Below the pieces are notes generated by a model. It was not told where the DNA came from. It saw nothing but the letters and a program-made list of their open reading frames with translations, and did no database searches. The position numbers were made by a program, and so were the translations under genes. This document shows, one piece after another, positions 33,339 through 40,556 of a stretch of DNA of 64,000 bases. Each line of letters starts with the position of its first letter. Within the stretch, counting starts at the first letter, position 1. This DNA comes from Streptomyces sp. NBC_00239 (GTDB lineage Bacteria > Actinomycetota > Actinomycetes > Streptomycetales > Streptomycetaceae): contig NZ_CP108095.1 of NCBI RefSeq assembly GCF_036194065.1, positions 4,650,001-4,714,000 of the forward strand. The letters are read 5' to 3'.

Positions 33339-33992
33339 TTACGGCTTGTTCAGTGGGGGGCCCAGGGGTGGGCCGTGCGGAGGCGGGGGCGGGCCTTCGT
33401 CGGGGCCGTCCAGGGGCGCGCCGAGCGCGGGGCCATGCCCGGGCCACGGCTGCGGCATCGTCTGGGTCGGACCCTGCGGCTCGTCGGCCCAGCCACCACG
33501 GTCCGGCGGGACAGGCGCGCCCACCGGCGCGTACGGCACGGGCTCCGGCTCGCTCCGGGAGAGCCGGCCGCGCCGCCCCCGCCCGGTCATCACGACGGCC
33601 GCGAGCAGCAGCAGGACGCCGCCGAAGAACGCGTTCGCGACGCCCACGCCCAGGCCCGTACCCTCGCCGCCGACGCTGAGGCTGCCCGCCGCCTGCCCCT
33701 GCCGGACCATCCACAGCACGGTGAACCCGAGCACGATGACCCCGGCGGCGGCCATGAGGAAGCGCGAGCGCCGCAGGACGGCCAGCAGGGTGAGTACGGC
33801 GGCGACGACGAAGGGCAGCAGGATGGACGCCGCCAGGTTGGCCTTGTCCGCGGTGATCCCGCTGCCCGCGAACAGCTCTTCGATGCGGTAGTCGCGTCCG
33901 TGACGGCCGTCGTACCAGGCACGGAAGGGGCTCCAGACGGCGGCCGTCGCTCCCACGAGCCCCATCAGGGAGCCGAGTACGTTGCGGATCAT
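33339..33992 (-). CDS. Integral membrane protein with Pro-rich tail
   Basis: 217 aa from ATG 33992. Hydrophobic segments at about residues 5-22, 55-72, 80-95 and 118-136, followed by a cytoplasmic-looking Arg-rich stretch (GRGRRGRLSRSEPEPVPY) and a Pro/Gly-rich disordered tail (GPPPPPHGPPLGPPL). The function is not recognised. Proteins of this outline are frequent in streptomycetes. It is convergent with afsK across repeat cluster B. Confidence 0.7.
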   Translation of the reverse strand: MIRNVLGSLMGLVGATAAVWSPFRAWYDGRHGRDYRIEELFAGSGITADKANLAASILLPFVVAAVLTLLAVLRRSRFLMAAAGVIVLGFTVLWMVRQGQAAGSLSVGGEGTGLGVGVANAFFGGVLLLLAAVVMTGRGRRGRLSRSEPEPVPYAPVGAPVPPDRGGWADEPQGPTQTMPQPWPGHGPALGAPLDGPDEGPPPPPHGPPLGPPLNKP

Positions 33993-34080
33993 GCTCGGCC
34001 TCCAGCAGTCGGGCTCTCGCTGACGACGCTACGCCCGGGCCACCCGCTCGGCACCTCGGGAGCACCCGCCCGCCACCGGC

Positions 34081-34158
34081 CGTCCCCCCGTCCCCCCCGT
34101 CCCCCCCCCGTCCCCCCCCGTCCCCCCCCGTCCCCCCCGCCCCCCGCCCCCGCCGCCG
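34081..34158. repeat. polyC / CGTCCCCCCC tandem tract (G4-prone on minus strand)
   Basis: Several CGTC(n) units with C-runs of 6-9, giving G-runs of the same length on the minus strand. It lies in the divergent promoter region between the membrane protein (33992) and the secreted protein (34240). Confidence 0.85.
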
Positions 34159-34239
34159 GGTCTGGCGCGGTGGCTGGATCCTGATAGCGTGCGCGGCGGT
34201 CCGATCCAGGGGGATCGGGGTCCGAGGGGGAGGTAAACG

Positions 34240-34869
34240 ATGGTGCCTGGCCGAAATGTGAGGCTCGCTGCCGTACTCGTCGCGGTCGTGCTTGCGCTGA
34301 CCGGGTTCTCGTCCGGGGGCAGCAAGGGCGGCGGCAGCAAGTCGGGCAGCGGCAAGAGCCGCAGCTCCAGCTCGGGCGGCCACGATTCTTCCGGCTCGGG
34401 CGGTGGCGGCTGCTCCAGCTCCAAGAAGAAGAACGGCACCCACAGCGACAGCGACTGGGACGACGACAACGGCGCGCAGACCGTCGCCGGCACCGGCGGC
34501 AGCGCCGGCACCGCCACGGCCGCCGCGACGGCCGCCGCGAGCGACCTCGTCACGGTCGAGATCGTGGACTGCGCGGGCCCGGCCGACCGCAGGTCCAAGG
34601 CCACCGGCAAGAAGCGCAAGCGCACCTCGTCCGGCTCCCCGGAGACGAACTCGACCCTGAAGGTCACGTCCACCTCGTCCGTGCGGCACACCTTCACCAT
34701 CGAGGTCGACTTCATGGGCACCGACGCGAAGGCCGAGATCGACGACAACACCGGGCGGATCACCCTGGACCCCTACGAGACCAGGGAGATCCGCGTCCCG
34801 ATGACCGCCGTCAAGCGCGCCAAGGACGTCAAGCGCTGCGAGATCGACGGCATCACGCTCGTCAGCTAG
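34240..34869 (+). CDS. Secreted Ser/Gly-rich protein of unknown function
   Basis: 209 aa from ATG 34240 after GGGGGAGG. A signal peptide (VRLAAVLVAVVLALTGFSSG) is followed by a disordered Gly/Ser/Lys-rich segment (~25-70), an Asp-rich patch (DSDWDDDNG), then a folded-looking C-terminal part (~100-209) with two Cys residues (VEIVDCAGPADR and KRCEIDGITLVS) and beta-rich sequence SVRHTFTIEVDFMGTDAKAE. There is no lipobox, despite resemblance to lipoprotein signals. The C-terminal part could be a beta-sandwich. The function is not recognised. Confidence 0.72.
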   Translation: MVPGRNVRLAAVLVAVVLALTGFSSGGSKGGGSKSGSGKSRSSSSGGHDSSGSGGGGCSSSKKKNGTHSDSDWDDDNGAQTVAGTGGSAGTATAAATAAASDLVTVEIVDCAGPADRRSKATGKKRKRTSSGSPETNSTLKVTSTSSVRHTFTIEVDFMGTDAKAEIDDNTGRITLDPYETREIRVPMTAVKRAKDVKRCEIDGITLVS

Positions 34870-34936
34870 CCGCACCGCCCCCCGCCGCCCTCCGCCACCG
34901 CCCCCTGGCCACCGGCCTCCGCCCGTCGGCGGGCGG

Positions 34937-35716
34937 TCAGCGGGTGCGGACCTCAGTGGCGGTCGCGCGCCGGTCGGCGAAGAGCGCGGCCTGCCGGTCC
35001 GCCGGCAGGTTGCCCAGCGCGATCAGGTGCGGGGCGTGGGCCAGGGCCTGGGTGCGGGCCGCCTCCTTGGCCGACCACAGTGCGCGGACCGTGCCCTGGA
35101 CGGCCGCCGCCGGGAAGCCGGCCATGGTCTCGGCGCACCGGACGGCCGCCGCCAGCTCCTCCCCGGGCGGGGTCAGCTCGGACACCAGCCCGATCTCGTG
35201 GGCGCGCCGCGCCGAGAGCCGTTCCGCCGTCCCCATCAGCGACATCCGGGCCACCTCGCCGAACGGCATCCGCATGGCCATGTAGATGGCCTCGTACGCG
35301 CTGACCATGCCGTATCCGGTGTGCGGGTCGAAGAAGGTGGCCGTGTCCGAGGCGATCAGGAACTCGGCCTCGCCCAGCAGGTAGAAGGCCCCGCCGCAGG
35401 CCATCCCGTTGACGGCGGCGACCACCGGCGTCCACAGGTCGTTGGCCTTCGGCCCGATCGCGATCAGCGGGTCGTCGATCGTGTACGGGGACGGCGGCTG
35501 CGGCACCTCCACGGACCGGTCGATGCCGGTGCAGAATGCCTTTGAGCCGGCGCCGGTCACCACCACCGCGCGCACCGCGGTGTCGGACCTGAACTCCCTC
35601 CAGGTCGCGGTCAGTTCCGCGGCGGTCTCCAGGTCGATCGCGTTGTGCTTCGCCGGGCGGTCCAGTGTCACCACGGCCACGCCCGTCGTCCCGTCCCGGT
35701 CCACCCGTACGGTCAT
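34937..35716 (-). CDS. Enoyl-CoA hydratase/isomerase
   Basis: 259 aa crotonase-fold protein from ATG 35716, overlapping the DUF35 stop by ATGA. VAVVTLDRPAKHNAIDLE, GSKAFCTGIDRSVE (oxyanion hole) and NGMACGGAFYLLGEAEFLIA are visible; the usual second catalytic Glu position reads PHTGYGM and lacks an obvious acid. It is third gene of the minus-strand operon thiolase-like / DUF35 / hydratase driven from operator 10. It may act as an atypical hydratase or CoA-ester hydrolase feeding the aldolase pair. Confidence 0.88.
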   Translation of the reverse strand: MTVRVDRDGTTGVAVVTLDRPAKHNAIDLETAAELTATWREFRSDTAVRAVVVTGAGSKAFCTGIDRSVEVPQPPSPYTIDDPLIAIGPKANDLWTPVVAAVNGMACGGAFYLLGEAEFLIASDTATFFDPHTGYGMVSAYEAIYMAMRMPFGEVARMSLMGTAERLSARRAHEIGLVSELTPPGEELAAAVRCAETMAGFPAAAVQGTVRALWSAKEAARTQALAHAPHLIALGNLPADRQAALFADRRATATEVRTR

Positions 35717-36306
35717 GTGCGCTCCAGCAGCCAACGCGGCACGATCGTGCCGTCCACGTCGGCGAACGCCACCTGCACCTTCGCGCCGATCCGCAGCCGC
35801 GCCGGGTCCACCGAGTTCAGCGGCGCCCCGGCGGCCGCCACCAGGTTCCCGGCCAGCCTGATTCGCGGGGCGTCCGCCAGCTCGACCAGGATGACGTTGT
35901 ACGGGGCCTGGGCGGCGTACGCGGGCAGCAGGGGCGGGTGCGGGCGCACGTACGACCAGATCCGCCCGCGCCCGCTCATCAGGCGCCATTCGCTGTCGAA
36001 CGAACCGCAGTGCGGGCAGCACGGGCGGGGCGGGAAGCGGAGCTCCCCGCAGGCCGCGGCCGCGCAGGCCTGGACGCGCAGCTCGCCGCGGGCCGCGTAC
36101 TCCCAGAAGGGGGCGCCGTCCCCGTCGGGGACGGGCACCAGCAGGCCCCCGTCCGGCGCGGCCGCGGGGGCGGGGGCGGGCGCCGTCGCCGGGACCGTCG
36201 TATCGGTCGCGCCGGTGCCGGCCGTGCCGGCCGTGCCGGCCGTGCCAGACGTGTCGGCCGTGTCGGCCGTGCCGGCCGTCGCGGTCGTGTCGGTCGTCTC
36301 GGTCAT
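35713..36306 (-). CDS. DUF35 OB-fold zinc-ribbon protein (second ChsH2-DUF35-like)
   Basis: 197 aa from ATG 36306. The N-terminal ~55 residues are a Thr/Ala/Pro low-complexity region (TAGTAGTAGTG, encoded by a GCCGGCCGT-type microsatellite near 36220-36265). Then comes the core: FWEYAARGELRVQACAAAAC, zinc ligands C..C..CCPHC and the OB-fold (IWSYVRPHPPLLPAYAAQAP). Start and stop overlap or abut its neighbours: 11 bp after the thiolase-like gene and ATGA with the hydratase. It is the second DUF35/thiolase-like pair in the window, here in one operon. Confidence 0.88.
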   Translation of the reverse strand: MTETTDTTATAGTADTADTSGTAGTAGTAGTGATDTTVPATAPAPAPAAAPDGGLLVPVPDGDGAPFWEYAARGELRVQACAAAACGELRFPPRPCCPHCGSFDSEWRLMSGRGRIWSYVRPHPPLLPAYAAQAPYNVILVELADAPRIRLAGNLVAAAGAPLNSVDPARLRIGAKVQVAFADVDGTIVPRWLLERT

Positions 36307-36317
36307 CGTGCGGCTCC

Positions 36318-37469
36318 TCACGCGCGCAGCAGGATCGCGGACGTCGGTACGCCCTCGCCCGCCGTGACCAGGCAGGTCGCGGCGTCCGGTACCTGGGCGG
36401 TGGAGCTGCCGCGCAGCTGCTTGACGCCCTCGTTGATCAGGTTGAAGCCGTGGACGTACGCCTCGGAGAGCCCGCCGCCGCCCGTGTTCAGGGGCAGCCG
36501 GCCGCCGATCTCCAGGGCGCCGCCCTCGGTGAAGGCCGCGCCCTCGCCGCGCCCGCAGAAGCCGTAGCCCTCCAGGGAGAGCGGGATCAGCGGGGTGAAG
36601 GCGTCGTAGATCTGGGCGACGTCGACGTCCTGGGGACCGAAGTCGGCCTGCTTCCACAGGTGCCGGGCGGCGGTCCAGGCGGGGCCGGTCAGCGGGTCGT
36701 CGTTCCAGTAGTTGACCATCCCGTGGTGCTGGGCGGGCAGGCCCTGGGCGACGGAGTGCACGTACACGGGCTTCTGCCGGCAGTCCCGGGCGCGTGCGGC
36801 GCTCACGATGACGCAGGCGAGCGCGCCGTCGGTCTCCAGGCAGTTGTCGAAGAGGCACAGCGGCTCGCTGATCCAGCGGGCCGTCATGTACATCTCGCGG
36901 GTCAGCGGGCGCTCGTACATCATCGCGGCCGGGTTCTGGTTGGCCCGGTTGCGGCAGGCCAGGGCGACGTTGAAGAGGTGGTCGCGGGTGGCGCCGTACT
37001 CGTGCATGTAGCGGCGGGCCAGCATGCCGATCTCGTCGGCGGGCCGCAGCAGGCCGAAGGGGCGGGTCCACTGGCCGGGGGTGGGCAGTTGCACGGCGGT
37101 GTTCTTCCAGGGCCGCGGGCCGGAGCCGCGCTTGCGCGAGCGCCAGGCCACGCCCACGCTCGCCTGCCCGGTGGCGACGGCCGCGGCGAGGTGGCCGACG
37201 GTGGCGCACGAACCGCCGCCGCCGTAGCCGACCTTGGAGAAGAAGGTGACGTCACCGGCGCCGATCGCCTTGGCCACCTCGACCTCGTCGGTCTCCTCCA
37301 TCGTGTAGGAGGCGAAGGCGTCGACCTCGGAAGGTTCGATGCCCGCGTCGTCGAGCGCGGCCAGGATGGCCCGGCAGGCCAGTTCCTTCTCCGACTGCGG
37401 AAGCTGCTTGGCGAAGGCGGTCTGGCCGATCCCCGCTATCGCCGCAGCGTCCTTGAGCGTTGCCGCCAT
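36318..37469 (-). CDS. Thiolase-like lipid-transfer protein (second Ltp2-like putative aldolase)
   Basis: 383 aa from ATG 37469 with GGAGGTGGCG ribosome site (GTG 37475 also possible). AAIAGIGQTAFAKQLPQSEK at the start, KVGYGGGGSCATVGHLAAAVATG near residue 85, RRYMHEYGATRDHLFNVA, QIYDAFTPLIPLSLEGYGFCGRG near residue 295 and NTGGGGLSEAYVHGFNLI. The thiolase nucleophile position appears to be Gly, with a Cys four residues later whose role is unclear. With the adjacent DUF35 gene it is expected to form a retro-aldolase complex as shown for steroid Ltp2. It is divergent from the FadD3-like gene across operator 10. Confidence 0.87.
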   Translation of the reverse strand: MAATLKDAAAIAGIGQTAFAKQLPQSEKELACRAILAALDDAGIEPSEVDAFASYTMEETDEVEVAKAIGAGDVTFFSKVGYGGGGSCATVGHLAAAVATGQASVGVAWRSRKRGSGPRPWKNTAVQLPTPGQWTRPFGLLRPADEIGMLARRYMHEYGATRDHLFNVALACRNRANQNPAAMMYERPLTREMYMTARWISEPLCLFDNCLETDGALACVIVSAARARDCRQKPVYVHSVAQGLPAQHHGMVNYWNDDPLTGPAWTAARHLWKQADFGPQDVDVAQIYDAFTPLIPLSLEGYGFCGRGEGAAFTEGGALEIGGRLPLNTGGGGLSEAYVHGFNLINEGVKQLRGSSTAQVPDAATCLVTAGEGVPTSAILLRA

Positions 37470-37520
37470 CGCCACCTCCGAGATGCACCGGTACTGACAG
37501 CCGCGAAGGCTACAGCTAAT

Positions 37521-37535
37521 CTGACGGATAGTCAG
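37521..37535. promoter_or_regulatory. Regulon operator 10
   Basis: CTGACGGATAGTCAG, one arm mismatch, central between the divergent thiolase-like gene (start 37469) and acyl-CoA synthetase (start 37603). Confidence 0.72.
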
Positions 37536-37602
37536 CTACTGCGTTGCGGAGAGCGTGCCGGGGCCGTTCCGGGAGCGCGCCGAGAGTGCGGGGAGGATCT
37601 CC

Positions 37603-39255
37603 ATGGGCGAGGACGAGCGCGAGAGCGGGCGCGGGGCCGAGTGTGGGGACGGGCGGGGGGACGGGCACGAGTACGCCGGCGAGGACGAGCGCGGGGACCT
37701 GCGGTGGGGCAGCGTCCCGGGGCTGGTGGCCGACGCCGCCACCCGCTTCGCCGGCCGCGAGGCCGTCGTCGACGGCCGGACCCGCGTCTCGTACGCCGAA
37801 CTCGGCGAGCGGGTGGCCCGCGCCGCGGCCGCCTGCATCGCCGCCGGCGTCGAAGCCGGCGACCGGGTCGCCGTCTGGGCCCCCAACAGCCTCGACTGGA
37901 TCGTCAGCGCGCTCGGCGCCGTCTCGGCCGGCGCCGTCCTCGTCCCGCTCAACACCCGCTTCAAGGGCGCCGAGGCCGCCTACGTGCTCGGGCGCAGCCG
38001 GGCCCGCCTGCTCTTCGTCACCGGCACCTTCCTCGGCACCTCGTACGTGGCCTCGCTGCGTCGCGCCGCGGCCGTCGGACCCGGCGGCGGCCCGCTGCCG
38101 GGCCTGCCGCACCTGGAGGACGTCGTGGTCCTCGCCGAGGACGCCCCCGAGTCCTTCCGGACCTGGAAGGACTTCCTCGCCGGCGGCGACACCGTCCCTG
38201 CCTCGGCGGTGCGCGAACGTGCCGCCGCCATCGGCCCGGACACCGCCTCCGACATCGTCTTCACCTCCGGCACCACCGGGCAGCCCAAGGGCGCCGTGAT
38301 CACCCACGCGCAGACGCTGCGCTGCTACGCGGTGTGGAGCGAGCTGGCCGGGCTGCGCGAGGGCGACCGCTACCTGATCGTGAACCCCTTCTTCCACACC
38401 TTCGGCTACAAGGCGGGGATCATCGCCTGCCTGATGCGCGGCGCCACGATGGTCCCGCAGTCCGTCTTCAACGTGGACACCGCGCTCGCCAACATCACCG
38501 CCGAGCGGATCTCCGTACTCCCCGGCCCGCCCACCCTGCACCAGTCCCTCCTGGACCACCCGCACCGCGACCAGTACGACCTGTCCGCGCTGCGGCTGGT
38601 GGTCACGGGCGCGGCCGTGGTCCCGCTGCGACTGGTCGAGCGGCTCCGCGACGAGCTGCGGATCGCCACCGTCCTGACCGCGTACGGGCTCTCCGAGGCC
38701 AGCGGCATCGTCACCATGTGCCGCCGCGGCGACCCCGCCCGGGTGATCGCCGAGACGTCCGGGAGGGCCATCCCGGGCACCGAGGTCAAGCTCGTCGACG
38801 GCGAGGTGTGGGTCCGCGGTCACCACGTCATGCGCGGCTACTACGAGGACCCCGAGGAGACCGCGCGGGCCGTCACCCCCGACGGCTGGCTGCGCACCGG
38901 CGACGTCGGCGTCATGGACGACGCCGGCAACCTCCGCATCACCGACCGGATCAAGGACATGTTCATCGTCGGCGGCTTCAACGCCTACCCGGCGGAGATA
39001 GAGCAGCTCATCGGCCTGCACCCGGACATCGCCGACGTGGCCGTCATCGGCATCCCCGACGCCCGCCTCGGCGAGGTCGGCAAGGCGTACGCGGTCCGCC
39101 GCCGCGGCGCCACCCTCACCGCCGACGACCTGATCGCCTGGTCACGCCGGGAGATGGCCAACTACAAGGTGCCGCGCGAGGTCGAATTCGTCGCCGAACT
39201 CCCGCGCAACGCCGGCGGCAAGGTCCTCAAGACGGAACTCCGGGCCCGCGGCTGA
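37603..39255 (+). CDS. Fatty-acyl-CoA synthetase, FadD3-like
   Basis: 550 aa from ATG 37603 with GGGGAGGATC ribosome site; a GTG at 37555 would add 16 residues. ANL motifs: DIVFTSGTTGQPKGAVITHA near residue 220, TAYGLSEASGIV near residue 360, GWLRTGDVGVMDDAGNLRIT near residue 425, DRIKDMFIVGGFNAYPAEIE and the C-terminal NAGGKVLKTEL with catalytic Lys. It makes an acyl-CoA with ATP to AMP and PPi. The sequence style resembles FadD3 (steroid ring-remnant CoA ligase), but the substrate is not proven. It is expressed divergently from the aldolase operon. Confidence 0.88.
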   Translation: MGEDERESGRGAECGDGRGDGHEYAGEDERGDLRWGSVPGLVADAATRFAGREAVVDGRTRVSYAELGERVARAAAACIAAGVEAGDRVAVWAPNSLDWIVSALGAVSAGAVLVPLNTRFKGAEAAYVLGRSRARLLFVTGTFLGTSYVASLRRAAAVGPGGGPLPGLPHLEDVVVLAEDAPESFRTWKDFLAGGDTVPASAVRERAAAIGPDTASDIVFTSGTTGQPKGAVITHAQTLRCYAVWSELAGLREGDRYLIVNPFFHTFGYKAGIIACLMRGATMVPQSVFNVDTALANITAERISVLPGPPTLHQSLLDHPHRDQYDLSALRLVVTGAAVVPLRLVERLRDELRIATVLTAYGLSEASGIVTMCRRGDPARVIAETSGRAIPGTEVKLVDGEVWVRGHHVMRGYYEDPEETARAVTPDGWLRTGDVGVMDDAGNLRITDRIKDMFIVGGFNAYPAEIEQLIGLHPDIADVAVIGIPDARLGEVGKAYAVRRRGATLTADDLIAWSRREMANYKVPREVEFVAELPRNAGGKVLKTELRARG

Positions 39256-39269
39256 GGCACGCGCCTACG

Positions 39270-39294
39270 CCCTGACGCTCTTGGCGCGTCAGGG
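39270..39294. terminator. Bidirectional terminator
   Basis: CCCTGACGC / GCGTCAGGG, 9-bp perfect stem with a 7-nt loop, between convergent genes ending at 39255 and 39289; its right arm overlaps the methyltransferase stop codon. Confidence 0.8.
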
Positions 39295-39999
39295 TTTGCG
39301 GGCCAGGACGAGGCGCCAGCGCGGGGTGCCGTCCGGGCGGGTGCCGAACTCCGGGAGGGGGGTCAGGGACACGTCGAAGCCGGCGGCCCGGAGGTCGGTG
39401 CGGACGCCGCCGAGCGGGAAGGTCCGGTAGTACATGACGAACGGCGGCCGCCAGACGGCGTTGCGCACGCGCATCGCCGTGTCGAAGCCGAGCGTGATCC
39501 AGTACAGGGCCGAGGTCACCGGCAGCGGGGCGCCGATCGGGAAGGCGAACAGCCCGCCCGGGCGCAGGGTCCGGTACACCGAGGCGAAGAGCGGGGGCCG
39601 CTCGGCGGGCAGGAAGTGCCCGAACGCGCCGAAGGACACCGCCAGGTCGAATTCCGCCTCGAAGGGCAGGGCGAGTGCGTCCGCCCGTACGAAGCCGGCG
39701 TCCGGGTGGGCGGCCTCGGCCTGCGCCAGCATGCCGGCGCTGAGGTCGGCCCCGATGCGGCGGGGCGCGCCGAGGTCGCGCAGCACGCCGATGCCGGCGC
39801 CGGTGCCGCAGCACACGTCCAGGGCCGCGTCGAACGGGCCGTACGGGCGGAGTGCGCGGGTGGTCGCGGTCAGGAACCGCTCCGGAGTCCGGAAGGGGGT
39901 GTGGTCGAACTTCGGCGCGAGCAGGTCGTAGCCGTGCTCGACGGACGACAGCGCCTGAACGGCCAGCTCCCGCACGGTGGGTCCCTCAGAGGTGAACAC
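39289..39999 (-). CDS. Class I SAM-dependent methyltransferase
   Basis: 236 aa from ATG 39999. The SAM motif I DAALDVCCGTGAGIGVLRDL is near residue 55, followed by RIGADLSAGMLAQAEAAHPD (motif II acidic residue) and FDLAVSFGAFGHFLPAERPP (motif IV). A hydrophobic stretch GGLFAFPIGAPLPVTSALYW near 150 is typical of this small-molecule subgroup. Not behind a regulon operator. The substrate is unknown. It lies between the catabolic operon and afsS. Confidence 0.87.
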   Translation of the reverse strand: MFTSEGPTVRELAVQALSSVEHGYDLLAPKFDHTPFRTPERFLTATTRALRPYGPFDAALDVCCGTGAGIGVLRDLGAPRRIGADLSAGMLAQAEAAHPDAGFVRADALALPFEAEFDLAVSFGAFGHFLPAERPPLFASVYRTLRPGGLFAFPIGAPLPVTSALYWITLGFDTAMRVRNAVWRPPFVMYYRTFPLGGVRTDLRAAGFDVSLTPLPEFGTRPDGTPRWRLVLARKP

Positions 40000-40040
40000 G
40001 TCTCCACCCTAGCGACGCCCGGCACGGGCGCGGGCATGCG

Positions 40041-40079
40041 GCGAGCGCGGTGGCTCCCCCTCCGGGCCACCGCGCTCGC
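40041..40079. terminator. Strong hairpin between methyltransferase and afsS
   Basis: GCGAGCGCGGTGGC / GCCACCGCGCTCGC, 14-bp perfect stem with an 11-nt loop. It probably blocks read-through from afsS into the methyltransferase gene. Confidence 0.65.
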
Positions 40080-40144
40080 CGCTCCCCCGTACCTTGTGCT
40101 CCCGTCGGCCGGATCCCCCCCCGGGTCCGGCCCACGGGCCTCAC

Positions 40145-40189
40145 GCCTGCGCCGGTCGGCACCCCCGTACCCCCGTGACCGGCGCAGGC
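40145..40189. terminator. afsS terminator hairpin
   Basis: GCCTGCGCCGGTC / GACCGGCGCAGGC, 13-bp perfect stem, 9 bp downstream of the afsS stop (minus strand). Confidence 0.8.
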
Positions 40190-40197
40190 AGGTGCGA

Positions 40198-40422
40198 TTA
40201 CGGCCGCGGACCCGTCGCGTGGTTGTCCATGGCCTTGATCTCCGCCTTGACGTCCTCGCTCGCGGGACCGGCAGCGGGCGCGGTCAGCGGGGCGCCCGTG
40301 GCGTGGTTGTCCATCGGCTTGATGTCGCCCAGGGGCTTGATCTCGACGCCGGTGGCGTGATTGTCGAGCGGCTTGATGTCGCCGTCGCCGGGTACCGGCG
40401 TCGCGCTGTCGGTCGTCGTCAT
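40198..40422 (-). CDS. afsS: AfsS (AfsR2), small secondary-metabolism activator
   Basis: 74 aa from ATG 40422, which follows AGGAGTGACG. The protein has three copies of a (D)NHATG repeat: KPLDNHATG, KPMDNHATG and KAMDNHATG, each preceded by an I-K-[PA] segment. This repeat, the size and the place next to afsR are the hallmarks of AfsS, which raises actinorhodin and undecylprodigiosin production in S. coelicolor and is transcribed only when AfsR activates its promoter. It is slightly longer than the 63-aa S. coelicolor protein because of an Ala/Pro-rich spacer between repeats two and three. Confidence 0.9.
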   Translation of the reverse strand: MTTTDSATPVPGDGDIKPLDNHATGVEIKPLGDIKPMDNHATGAPLTAPAAGPASEDVKAEIKAMDNHATGPRP

Positions 40423-40486
40423 CGTCACTCCTGATGATGGATCGGGCCCGTTCGGCGATTCCCCCGAGGACCGCCGAGCGGGTCAG

Positions 40487-40527
40487 TGATTACATGGTTG
40501 CGCGGGGCGATAAACGTACGATGAACG
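40487..40527 (-). promoter_or_regulatory. AfsR operator and -10 element of afsS
   Basis: On the minus strand two 11-bp direct repeats, CGTTCATCGTA (40517-40527) and CGTTTATCGCC (40506-40516), abut each other. The proximal copy overlaps the -35 position, and TAATCA (40487-40492) 17 nt on serves as -10. This is the layout of SARP-activated promoters and of the known afsS promoter. Confidence 0.8.
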
Positions 40528-40556
40528 CCCCGTTCAGCATGGTGTCAAAGGCCGGT

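Noticed and set aside
36450..39275. Long plus-strand open frame over the thiolase-like gene and acyl-CoA synthetase
   Set aside because: Out-of-frame shadow; Arg-rich, no motif, spans a divergent promoter.
39270..39294. CTGACG...CGTCAG arms that look like a regulon operator
   Set aside because: Spacer is 9 nt instead of 3, stem is a perfect 9-bp GC hairpin and it lies between two convergent 3' ends, so it is a terminator.
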